Source: Nipponacmea schrenckii (lineage: Eukaryota > Mollusca > Gastropoda > Lottiidae). From it: DNA of 64,000 nt. The stretch's first letter is position 1, and the number at the start of each line of letters is the position of its first letter. Below are positions 12,986 to 23,900 of this stretch, in pieces. Under the pieces are notes generated by a model, which worked only from the letters and a program-made list of their open reading frames with translations, had not been told where the DNA came from and did no database searches. Location: NCBI GenBank assembly GCA_030562195.1, contig CM060201.1, forward strand, positions 26,518,067 through 26,582,066, given 5' to 3'. A program made the position numbers and the translations under genes.

Positions 12986-13341
12986 AATCAATAGAACTAA
13001 AAAGGGTTTAAGGATATTTAAAATATACATAGCACCACTGTATTAATCTTCAATGTATATATTTGTGACAAAATAAAACAAACACAACCCAACGTGAATT
13101 TTTAAATCTGTTAGAAGTCCTTCATTATATTGAGCCTTCATTACACTGATAGTTAAAACAACTCAATTCATTACATTAAGAAAGCACGTGCTTTCAATAA
13201 CTGAATTTATGTCAATATTTAGTATCCATTTTGCAGGGCGCTATTCGAGTCAATGTTTAAAAAGTCACGTGGAAGGGGCCAGCTTAAAAATCACAATGTA
13301 TTTCCTATGGAGAACTATCCATGTTCTGACCCAATTCGGAC

Positions 13342-13376
<35 letters not shown>

Positions 13377-13876
13377 NNNNNNNNNNNNNNNNNNNNNNNN
13401 NNNNNNNNNNNNNNNNNNNNNNNNNNNNNNNNNNNNNNNNNNNNNNNNNNNNNNNNNNNNNNNNNNNNNNNNNNNNNNNNNNNNNNNNNNNNNNNNNNNN
13501 NNNNNNNNNNNNNNNNNNNNNNNNNNNNNNNNNNNNNNNNNNNNNNNNNNNNNNNNNNNNNNNNNNNNNNNNNNNNNNNNNNNNNNNNNNNNNNNNNNNN
13601 NNNNNNNNNNNNNNNNNNNNNNNNNNNNNNNNNNNNNNNNNNNNNNNNNNNNNNNNNNNNNNNNNNNNNNNNNNNNNNNNNNNNNNNNNNNNNNNNNNNN
13701 NNNNNNNNNNNNNNNNNNNNNNNNNNNNNNNNNNNNNNNNNNNNNNNNNNNNNNNNNNNNNNNNNNNNNNNNNNNNNNNNNNNNNNNNNNNNNNNNNNNN
13801 NNNNNNNNNNNNNNNNNNNNNNNNNNNNNNNNNNNNNNNNNNNNNNNNNNNNNNNNNNNNNNNNNNNNNNNNNNNN
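13377..13876. other. Assembly gap, 500 N
   Basis: Exactly 500 N, a placeholder length. The left side ends in a long poly-A run and the right side starts inside a satellite unit, so the satellite probably extends into the missing sequence. Confidence 0.97.
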
Positions 13877-14328
13877 GCAAAGAATTTTTTGGAAAAACGT
13901 TATTTCCTACTGACGTAATTCGCTGACCTATATAAATGCTAAATTGAAAGTTTACCCGGATGTGCCACGCCCATCTCCTTTTTTTTTGCGTAAATCTAAT
14001 AACATTCAAAATATATATTCAAGGTACAAAATTGAAGCTTGTACATTTAAAAGATCACGAGATATGCACAAATACATTTCAAAAAGGCAAAATGTACTTT
14101 AATTTTAAAAGTGCAAAAATTAAATTTTGATTTTAAAAACTTTTCTTATACATTGCTGGAAAGTGGACAAAAAGCCCCTTAAGAATCTGAAAATAATACA
14201 CCTCTAAATTAATTACGTCACGCTCTAGAGCAGTCCAAAGTTGTGAATTTTGCTGCTTTCGAGCAGCTATAAAACCGGAAATAGACGTCAGAAGTCTAAT
14301 GCCAAACTGATAGCTAAAGTCAGTGACC

Positions 14329-14372
14329 AATGACCTTGTAAAGGTCAAGGTCACCAAAGGTCAAATTCACTA
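14329..14372. promoter_or_regulatory. AGGTCA half-site cluster, S-unit type (recurs in each S unit)
   Basis: In this S unit TGACCTTGTAAAGGTCAAGG continues into TCACCAAAGGTCAA, giving one TGACCT and several AGGTCA half-sites within 45 bp. Equivalent clusters are in the S units near 16340, 18390, 20415 and 26850. AGGTCA is the nuclear-receptor core half-site; binding is untested. Confidence 0.45.
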
Positions 14373-14915
14373 GAAATAAGCCCCCAAACTAAAAAAAAAA
14401 CTGATTTTTTGCAAATGTCGCAAAATTGCAACAAACAGGCAGAAACATTTGATTTTTTGGGATAACCTGGCCAAAGTAATGAGATATATGTATGCAAGGT
14501 ACTTTTTTGAAAAACGTTATTTACTGCAGCCGTTATTCGGTGACCGATATAAATGGTAAATTTAAAGTTCACCCGGATGTACCACGCCCATCTCGATTTT
14601 TTGGAGGGGAATCTAATCATATTCAAAATGTATATTCACAGTAAAAATTTGAAGCTTGTACAGCTAATAGATCACGAGATATACACACATACATTTCAAA
14701 CTAGCGAAAATACGGCAAAATGTACTTTTCTATGCAAAAATCAAAAACTTCAATTTTCATTTTACAAACTTTTGTTATATATCGTTGGAAAGAGGACAAA
14801 AAACAATCTAAGAATCTGAAAAAATTAACACTCTAAATTAATTAGGTCACACTCTAGAGCAGCCCAAAGTTGCGAATTTTGCTGTTTTCGGGCAGCTATA
14901 AAACCGGAAGTAGAC

Positions 14916-15010
14916 GTCGGAGGTCAAAGTTCAAAGTATCAACTGATAGCCAAGGTCAATGACCTTTGACCTACTAAAGGTCAAGGTCTTCAAAGGTCAA
15001 GGTCACGAGA
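14916..15010. promoter_or_regulatory. AGGTCA/TGACCT cluster with DR1-type site, L-unit type (recurs in each L unit)
   Basis: About 95 bp with seven to eight half-sites, including TGACCTTTGACCT (a DR1 arrangement) and TCAAGGTCA (the extended half-site preferred by NR5A/ERR receptors). The same arrangement is seen near 16935-17030, 18985-19075, 21005-21100, 24380-24470, 25355-25445, 27435-27525 and 28755-28845. The motif match is direct; a regulatory role is inference. Confidence 0.45.
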
Positions 15011-15184
15011 AATAAGCCCTCAAACTTCGAAAAAATTCAACCGGATGTTGCAAAAAAGCAAAAGCAAAATTCAAAAATCGATTTCCAACATTTTGATCGC
15101 AATCGACTAAGCTTTCCAGAAATATAAACATCACACAAATCGCTCTTACCGTAGAGGCCCCATTTTGAGTTTTACAAAAAAGTG

Positions 15185-15225
15185 ACATTTCAAGATGGCG
15201 GCCAATGTGTCACTTCCGGTCGGGA
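15185..15225. promoter_or_regulatory. YY1-like and ETS-like motifs in the L unit
   Basis: CAAGATGGCGGCC (15191-15203) matches the YY1 consensus core and is followed closely by CACTTCCGG, the reverse of an ETS CCGGAAGT site. Equivalent pairs are in L units near 17207, 19255, 21287, 27708 and 29025; one variant unit near 25630 has AAAATGGCGGCG. More ACCGGAAG motifs follow in the same units. Confidence 0.4.
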
Positions 15226-17220
15226 TTTTTTCTGCTTCGTTTTTTTGTCTTCTAATTTAATTAGGATTGACATAAATTTTGTTGCGATACATCAATTACA
15301 GCACAAGTAGGTCAACCGGAAGTTTGAACCCTTTTTACGCTGAAACCGGAAATGAAGCAAAAATTTTGACTCTGCCAATGTTTTCATATTCGTGACACTT
15401 GAAGGCACCAAAATTTTCAGATCAATCGGTCTTAAAATAGCAAAGTTGCAAAAATGTGCAAAATACGGCAAAAAAATGTGTGCTATGAAATTTCGAATTT
15501 CGAAATTATTTAATTGGTATCTTGTTGGAAATTGTTTCAAGTTTTCAAAAATGCAAACCCGACGAAAATCGGTCCAAAAATGCGAGTTCTAGAGCCACTG
15601 ACCGACTTTTTAGACATGTTGCAATGCAGCACTTCCGGTTTTGCAAAAATGTTCCAATTTATATTTAATAGAAACTTCGCCACAACAGAAGGTGTAGAGA
15701 AGTTGTGAAATTGCTGCAACTATTGCAGCCTAGGCTGTGTGCCCTGTGTAAATTTCGAAAAAAAAACAAACTAGAGCCACACGTGGCACAGAGTGGGACT
15801 TTGCTAACGTTGCAAAATTGCAATAAACAGGCCGAAACATCTGATTTTCTGGGAGAAACTGGCCAAAGCAACGAGGTATCTGTGTGCAAAGAATTTTTTG
15901 GAAAAACGTTATTTCCTACAGATGTAAAGCGCTGACCGATATAACTGGTAAATTGGAAGTTTACCCGTATGTGCCACGCCCATCTAATTTACTTTTGCGT
16001 AAATCTAATCTCATACAAAATATATATTCATGGTACAAATTTGAAGCTTGTACATCTAATAGATCACGAGATATACACAAATACGTTTCAAAAAAGCAAA
16101 ATGTACTTTAATTTTAAAAGTCCAAAAATTAAATTTTCATTTTAAAAACTTTTGTTGTGCATCGCTGGAAAGAGGACAAAAGGCGCCTTCGGAATGTGAA
16201 AAAAATAACCCTCTAAATTAATTAGGTCACGCTCTAGAGCAGTCCAACGTTGCAAATTTTGCTGCTTTCGAGCAGCTATAAAACCGGAAATAGACGTCAG
16301 AAGTCTAATGCCAAATTGTCAACTGATAGCTAAAGTCAGTGACCAATGACCTTGTAAAGGTCAAGGTCACCAAAGGTCAAAGTCACTAGAAATAAGCCCC
16401 CAAACTAAAAAAAAAACTGATTTTTTGCAAATGTCGCAAAATTGCAACAAACAGGCAGAAACATTTGATTTTTTGGGATAAACTGGCCAAAGTAATGAGA
16501 TATATGTATGCAAGGTACTTTTTTGAAAAACGTTATTTACTGCAGCCGTAATTCGCTGACCGATATAAATGGTAAATTTGAAGTTCACCCGGATGTGCCA
16601 CGCCCATCTCGTTTTTTTGGAGGGGAATCTAATCATATTCAAAATGTATATTCACAGTAAAAATTTGAAGCTTGTACAGCTAATAGATCACGAGATATAC
16701 ACACATACATTTCAAGGAAGCGAAAATACGGCAAAATGTACTTTTCTTTGCAAAAATCAAAAAATTCAATTTTCATTTTACAAACTTTTGTTATATATCG
16801 TTGGAAAGAGGACAAAAAACAATCTAAGAATCTGAAAAAATTAACACTCTAAATTAATTAGGTCACGCTCTAGAGCAGCCCAAAGTTGCGAATTTTGCTG
16901 TTTTCGGGCAGCTATAAAACCGGAAGTAGACGTCGGAGGTCAAAGTTCAAAGTATCAACTGATAGCCAAGGTCAATGACCTTTGACCTACTAAAGGTCAT
17001 GGTCACCAAAGGTCAAGGTCACGAGAAATAAGCCCCCAAACTTCGAAAAAATTCAACCGGATGTTGCAAAAAAGCAAAAGCAAAATTCAAAAATCGATTT
17101 CCAACATTTTGATCGCAATCGACTAAGCTTTCCAGAAATATAAACATCACACAAATCGCTCTTACCGTAGAGGCCCCATTTTGAGTTTTACAAAAAAGTG
17201 ACATTTCAAGATGGCGGCCC

Positions 17221-17720
17221 AAAATTTTTTACTTCCGGCCCGGATTTTTTTTTTTTTTGGCTTTTTTTAAAAAGATTTGAACAAAATTGCCCGTAACAAT
17301 TAACCAAGTAGAAAAAACCGGAAATTTAAACCCTTTTTAGTTAAAAAAAAATAAAGAAAAAATTTTGCCCTGAAATTTTTTCAATTTTAGTTTTTTGGGG
17401 CACCAAAATTTTAATTAATCGGCAAAAATTTTAAAAAAATTAAAAAAAAGGAAAATACGGCAAAAATTTTTGCTAGAATTTTCGAATTTCGAAATTTTTT
17501 TTAAATTCTATCCTTTTGGAAATTGTTTAATTTTAAAAAAAGAAAAACCCCAAAAAAATCGGGCCAAAAAAAACGCCCTTTTAGAGCCGAAAACTTTTTT
17601 TGCAAAAGTTGCAATGGCACTTCCGGTTTTGCAAAAATGTTCCAATTTATATTTAAAAAAACTTTTTTTCCCCAAAAGAAGGTTAGGAAATTTGAAATTT
17701 TCTGCAACTATTTTAGTTTT
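17221..17720. other. L-unit segment with homopolymer-smeared sequence
   Basis: Compared with the matching parts of neighbouring L units (15205-15710 and 19270-19785) this stretch is changed by many substitutions that extend a neighbouring A, T or C run; for example a TCTGCTTCG-containing stretch becomes a long T run. Flanking sequence agrees well between units. Poor consensus quality is more likely than biological divergence. Confidence 0.6.
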
Positions 17721-17742
17721 GGCGGGGTGTGGAAAAATTTTG

Positions 17743-17774
<32 letters not shown>

Positions 17775-17790
17775 CATTTCGAAAACAAAC

Positions 17791-17817
17791 TGGGACTTTG
17801 CGGAAAACAAAGTCCCA
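17791..17817. repeat. Hairpin beside poly-A tract in L unit
   Basis: TGGGACTTTG (17791-17800) pairs with CAAAGTCCCA (17808-17817) across a 7 nt loop, directly after a long poly-A tract. Related hairpins are at 26242-26268 (12 bp stem, GAA loop) and 29646-29671 (11 bp stem, GGTA loop). Confidence 0.7.
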
Positions 17818-20800
17818 CAACTAGAGCCACACGTGGCACAGAGTGGGACTTTGCTAACGTTGCAAAATTGCAACAAACAGGCCGAAACATCTGATTTTCT
17901 GGGAGAAACTGGCCAAAGCAACGAGGTATCTGTGTGCAAAGAATTTTTTGGAAAAATGTTATTTCCTACAGATGTAAAGCGCTGACCGATATAACTGGTA
18001 AATTGGAAGTTTACCCGTATGTGCCACGCCCATCTCCTTTTTTTTTGCGTAAATCTAATAACATTCAAAATATATATTCAAGGTACAAAATTGAAGCTTG
18101 TACATTTAAAAGATCACGAGATATGCACAAATACATTTCAAAAAGGCAAAATGTACTTTAATTTTAAAAGTGCAAAAATTAAATTTTGATTTTAAAAACT
18201 TTTCTTATACATTGCTGGAAAGTGGACAAAAAGCCCCTTAAGAATCTGAAAATAATACACCTCTAAATTAATTACGTCACGCTCTAGAGCAGTCCAAAGT
18301 TGTGAATTTTTGCTGCTTTTCGAGCAGCTATAAAACCGGAAATAGACGTCAGAAGTCTAATGCCAAACTGATAGCTAAAGTCAGTGACCAATGACCTTGT
18401 AAAGGTCAAGGTCACCAAAGGTCAAATTCACTAGAAATAAGCCCCTAAACTAAAAAAAAAACTGATTTTTTGCAAATGTTCGCAAAATTGCAACAATCAG
18501 GCAGAAACATTTGATTTTTTGGGATAACCTGGCCAAAGTAATGAGATATATGTATGCAAGGTACTTTTTTGAAAAACGTTATTTACTGCAGCCGTTATTC
18601 GGTGACCGATATAAATGGTAAATTTAAAGTTCACCCGGATGTACCACGCCCATCTCGATTTTTTGGAGGGGAATCTAATCATATTCAAAATGTATATTCA
18701 CAGTAAAAATTTGAAGCTTGTACAGCTAATAGATCACGAGATATACACACATACATTTCAAACAAGCGAAAATACGGCAAAATGTACTTTTCTATGCAAA
18801 AATCAAAAACTTCAATTTTCATTTTACAAACTTTTGTTATATATCGTTGGAAAGAGGACAAAAAACAATCTAAGAATCTGAAAAAAATTAACACTCTAAA
18901 TTAATTAGGTCACACTCTAGAGCAGCCCCAAAGTTGCGAATTTTGCTGTTTTCGGGCAGCTATAAAACCGGAAGTAGACGTCGGAGGTCAAAGTTCAAAG
19001 TATCAACTGATAGCCAAGGTCAATGACCTTTGACCTACTAAAGGTCAAGGTCTTCAAAGGTCAAGGTCACGAGAAATAAGCCCTCAAACTTCGAAAAAAT
19101 TCAACCGGATGTTGCAAAAAAAGCAAAAGCAAAATTCAAAAATCGATTTCCAACATTTTGATCGCAATCGACTAAGCTTTCCAGAAATATAAACATCACA
19201 CAAATCGCTCTTACCGTAGAGCCCCATTTTGAGTTTTACAAAAAAGTGACATTTCAAGATGGCGGCCAATGTGTCACTTCCGGTCGGGATTTTTTCTGCT
19301 TCGTTTTTTTGTCTTCTAATTTAATTAGGATTGACATAAATTTTGTTGCGATACATCAATTACAGCACAAGTAGGTCAACCGGAAGTTTGAACCCTTTTT
19401 ACGCTGAAACCGGAAATGAAGCAAAAATTTTGACTCAGCCAATGTTTTCATATTCGTGACACTTGAAGGCACCAAAATTTTCAGATCAATCGGTCTTAAA
19501 TAGCAAAAGTTGCAAAAATGTGCAAAATACGGCAAAAAAATGTGTGCTAATGAAATTTCGAATTTCGAAATTATTTAATTGGTATCTTGTTGGGAAATTG
19601 TTTCAAGTTTTCAAAAATGCAAACCCGACGAAAATCGGTCCAAAAATGCGAGTTCTAGAGCCACTGACCGACTTTTTAGACATGTTGCAATGCAGCACTT
19701 CCGGTTTTGCAAAAATGTTCCAATTTATATTTAATAGAAACTTCGCCACAACAGAAGGTGTTAGAGAAGTTGTGAAATTGCTGCAACTATTGCAGCCTAG
19801 GCTGTGTGCCCTGTGTAAAATTTCGAAAAAAAAAAAACTAGAGCCACACGTGGCACAGAGTGGGACTTTGCTAACGTTGCAAAATTGCAACAAACAGGCC
19901 GAAACATCTGATTTTCTGGGAGAAACTGGCCAAAGCAACGAGGGTATCTGTGTGCAAAGAATTTTTTGGAAAAATGTTATTTTCTACAGATGTAAAGCGC
20001 TGACCGATATAACTAGTAAATTGGAAGTTTACCCGTATGTGCCACGCCCATCTAATTTACTTTTGCGTAAATCTAATCTCATACAAAATATATATTCATG
20101 GTACAAATTTGAAGCTTGTACATCTAATAGATCACGAGATATACACAAATACGTTTCAAAAAAGCAAAATGTACTTTAAATTTTAAAAGTCCAAAAATTA
20201 AATTTTCATTTTAAAAACTTTTGTTGTGCATCGCTGGAAAGAGGACAAAAGGCGCCTTCGGAATGTGAAAAAAATAACCCTCTAAATTAATTAGGTCACG
20301 CTCTAGAGCAGTCCAACGTTGCAAATTTTGCTGCTTTCGAGCAGCTATAAAACCGGAAATAGACGTCAGAAGTCTAATGCCAGATTGTCAACTGATAGCT
20401 AAAGTCAGTGACCAATGACCTTGTAAAGGTCAAGGTCACCAAAGGTCAAAGTCACTAGAAACAAGCCCCCAAACTAAAAAAAAACTGATTTTTTGCAAAT
20501 GTCGCAAAATTGCAACAAACAGGTAGAAACATTTGATTTTTTTGGGGATAAACTGGCCAAAGTAATGAGATATATGTATGCAAGGTACTTTTTTTGAAAA
20601 ATGTTATTTACTGCAGCCGTAAATCGCTGACCGATATAAATGGTAAATTTGAAGTTCACCCGGATGTGCCACGCCCATTTCGTTTTATTGGAGGGGAATC
20701 TAATCATATTCAAAAATGTATATTCACAGTAAAAATTTGAAGCTTGTACAGCTAATAGATCACGAGATATACAAATATACATTTCAAGGAAGCGAAAATA

Positions 20801-22459
20801 CGGCAAATGTACTTTTCTTTGCAAAAATCAAAAAATTCAATTTTCATTTTACAAACTTTTGTTCTATATCGTTGGATAGAGGACAAAAAAACAATCTAAG
20901 AATCTGAAAAAATTAACATTCTAAATTAATTAGGTCACGCTCTGGAGCAGCCCAAAGTTGCGAATTTTGCTGTTTTCGGGCAGCTATAAAACCGGAAGTA
21001 GACGTCGGAGGTCAAAGTTCAAAGTATCAACTGATAGCCAAGGTCTATGACCTTTGACCTACTAAAGGTCATGGTCACCAAAGGTCAAGGTCACGAGAAA
21101 TAAGCCCCCAAACTTCGAAAAAATTCAACCGGATGGTTGCAAAAAAGCAAAAGCAAAATTCAAAAATCGATTTCCAACATTTTGATCGCAATCCGACTAA
21201 GCTGTTCCAGAAATATAAACATCACACAAATCGCTCTTACCGTAGAGGCCCCATTTTGAGTTTTACAAAAAAGTGACATTTCAAGATGGCGGCCAAAGTT
21301 TTACTTCCGGACTGGATTTTTTTTTTAAATCGGCCAGTTTTTTTAAAAAGATATTGTTCAACACAAGTTTCAATGACCAGTGACAATTAGACCGGAAGTA
21401 GACCGAAAATCAGAGATTTCAACTTTGAACCCTTTTTTAGCTTAAACCGGAAGTGACGCAAAATATTTGACAATGTCATTTTGTTCAGATTTATAGTCTA
21501 TCTAAGCACCTAAAATTGGAACTTAATCGGGACAGAAATTTAAAAAATGGTAAAAAAATTCTAAAATACGGCAAAAGATTGTCTGCTACGAATTTTCGAA
21601 ATTCGAATTTTTTTAACTGCTATCCTATTGGATATTGTATGTAGATTCTGAAAATGAAAACCCGATGAAAATCGGCCCAAAATTGCGCCTTCTAGAGCCG
21701 AAAAACTGTTTTTTGCAAATGTTGCACTGTTGCACTTCTGGTTTTGCAAAAATGTTCCAATATAAATTCATTAACATTTTTGCCACTACAGAAGGTCTAG
21801 GAAATTTGAATGGTTGCTGCAACTACTGTAGTTTAAGAGCAGGAAGGTGTGGAAAAATCGAAAAAAAAAAAAAAAAAGAGACATTTCGAAAACAAACTGG
21901 GACTTTGCTAACGTTGCAAAATTGCAACAAACAGCCCGAAACATTTGATTTTCTGGAAGAATCTGGCCAAAGCAACGAGGTATCTGTGTGCAAAGTACTT
22001 TTTTGAAAAACGTTTTTTCCTACAGATGTAAAGCGCTGACCGATATAAGTGAACAATTGGAAGTTTACCCGGATATGCCACGCCCATCTCATTTATTTTG
22101 GAGTAAATCTATTCACATTTGAAATGTATATTCGCGGTACAAATTTGAAGCTTGTACATCTAATAGATCACGAGATATACACAAATACGTTTCAAAAAAG
22201 CAAAATGTACTTTAATTTTAAAAGTCCAAAAATAAAATTTTCATCATAAAAACTTTTGTTGTGCATCGCTGGAAAGAGGACAAAAGGCGCCTTCGGAATG
22301 TGAAAAAAATAATCCTCTAAATTAATTAGGTCACGCTCTAGAGCAGTCCAACGTTGCAAATTTTGCTGCTTTCGAGCAGCTATAAAACCGGAAATAGACG
22401 TCAGAAGTCTAATGCCAAATTGTCAACTGAAAGCCAAAGTCCGTGACCTATGACCTTGT

Positions 22460-23329
22460 AAAGTATCTCCTTTATTGAAGAGTTCTACTTTTAGCGTGCC
22501 TGGAACGGTTCCGAGAACGGTTCTCACTCGACAACGTAAACCTTCAGTAATAACATATGTATGATAGTATAAAGCAATAGTAATTATAAACGGAAACGTT
22601 AAGTTTCGTTTTACAGGTCTTGATAAAAGCAGTTTGGCATGATGCGGCAAGTTAAACAAATCCACCGTCATAACCTTAGTTCACAAATAAAAAAAAACAA
22701 AGGCATTTGTCACAAATTGAAATGTAAACCTAAATTAACTAAATTATGCAATATAAACACCTAAATGACAACCTACACTCCAGCAATAAACATAGTATAA
22801 AGCAATAGTAATCTAAAATAATCATTAATTGCTCTTAATAAGAACACAAATTTACAAAATTCCAGCGAACTACGTGTCATCAAAAACGGATGCCTTTGGG
22901 CTGTGACAAAACTAATAGAATTCTTTTGATGTCTAGATCAAAGAATGCACTTGGAAACTTTGTTCATATTCACCAATTGATAATACACAGTCAGTTAATG
23001 ACCAGTTGATATTACTCAATGAAAACTTCAACTGTTCAAATAAGCCAACATGTAATATAAACTATCAAGCTATCGAATTTCGCATGGCTGTTTAACTGGG
23101 TCTATTCATTGGAGTTGAAAAACGAAACACTGATGGATATCCCCGGATATTAGCCCACTGCTCTAGAAAGAACAAGGTTATCCAAAGTCATGATCAAAAA
23201 TAAAAGAAATAAGGAAGTTATAAAACCTGTTCCCTTTTTGAACTAAAAGGCTGACATTATTGATTGTTTCAAACAAATCAACCAAATTAATGATGAACAT
23301 CTGTGCAAAGTCCTATTATGAACAAAGTG
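22460..23329. other. Non-satellite sequence interrupting the array
   Basis: The L unit that begins near 22035 breaks off in the half-site cluster at about 22460. The sequence that follows is unrelated to S or L units and I recognise no gene in it. ATAAAGCAATAGTAAT occurs twice (about 22570 and 22798). Confidence 0.6.
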
Positions 23330-23900
23330 TTTTTGCGGAAGTTATGAACCAAACTCCATAAGTATGCAATCAGGATACAACCCAAATGTGTCACGCCCAT
23401 TCGAAAATATTTTAAAGATGCATTCCCTTCTTTTAATTGAAAAAAAAAAAAAAAAATGGTAATACTTACATAAATAGAGAGTAGAGGTGTTCTAATGACT
23501 TGGAAAAATAGTAGCCTGTCTCACAGATCCTTAGTTAAGTCGTAATTAAGCTATTTACGACAAGGATTTCCTCCTTAGTATCCTACATTACCAATTCAAA
23601 AGAGGAAAACCTTGCATGTAATTCGCTTAATTAAGACTTAACTAAGGGACCTGTGAGACAAGCTACTAGTCATTAGAACACCTCTACTCTCTATTTATGT
23701 AAATATTAGCCATTTCATTTTCATCAATGAAAACAATGGAAGCCATCTTTAAATGTAATCAATTGGTATAAATATGTCAATATATATTCAAAATTTGAAG
23801 CATCTACATGAGATATACACACCATAAAGGTGAAACAGCGAAAATACAAAAATTGGAAAAATGGAAATTCTAAAACGCGTTCCCTTTTTTGAAGCCTTTG
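23330..23900. repeat. Decayed satellite unit
   Basis: Fragments match satellite blocks: TGTGTCACGCCCATTCG near 23390 corresponds to the GTGCCACGCCCATCTCG block, and 23755-23830 corresponds to the part containing ATATATATTCAAAATTTGAAGC-like sequence and GAGATATACAC. The two parts are separated by a palindromic MITE (23460-23708). Confidence 0.55.
23460..23708. mobile_element. Palindromic MITE inserted in a decayed satellite unit
   Basis: Arm 23460-23498 (starting TAATACTTACATAAATAGAG) pairs with 23670-23708 at 38 of 39 positions. Pairing continues imperfectly inward through CTGTCTCACAG and TTAGTTAAGTC-like blocks, so most of the 249 bp can fold back on itself. No coding capacity. Confidence 0.8.

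Larger units (their letters stand above)
13877..22459. repeat. Higher-order satellite array, left block
   Basis: Alternating short (S, about 620 bp) and long (L, about 1.4 kb) units. Landmark GCTGACC, or GGTGACC in two S-L junction copies, lies at 13922, 14539, 15931, 16555, 17981, 18601, 19999, 20626 and 22035: spacings 617, 1392, 624, 1426, 620, 1398, 627, 1409. S+L repeats every 2.01-2.05 kb, and alternate dimers are nearly identical at about 4.06 kb. S and the first part of L are diverged copies; L has roughly 800 bp of extra sequence with TTCAACCGGATGTTGC, CAAGATGGCGGCC, ACTTCCGGTTTTGC and a poly-A tract. Open frames up to about 90 codons on either strand recur but drift between units, so I do not call genes. 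Confidence 0.9.

Noticed and set aside
13188..14009. Long frames running through the N run (also at 29573-30356 and within 45712-46333)
   Set aside because: They consist mostly of unknown residues from placeholder N and have no support.
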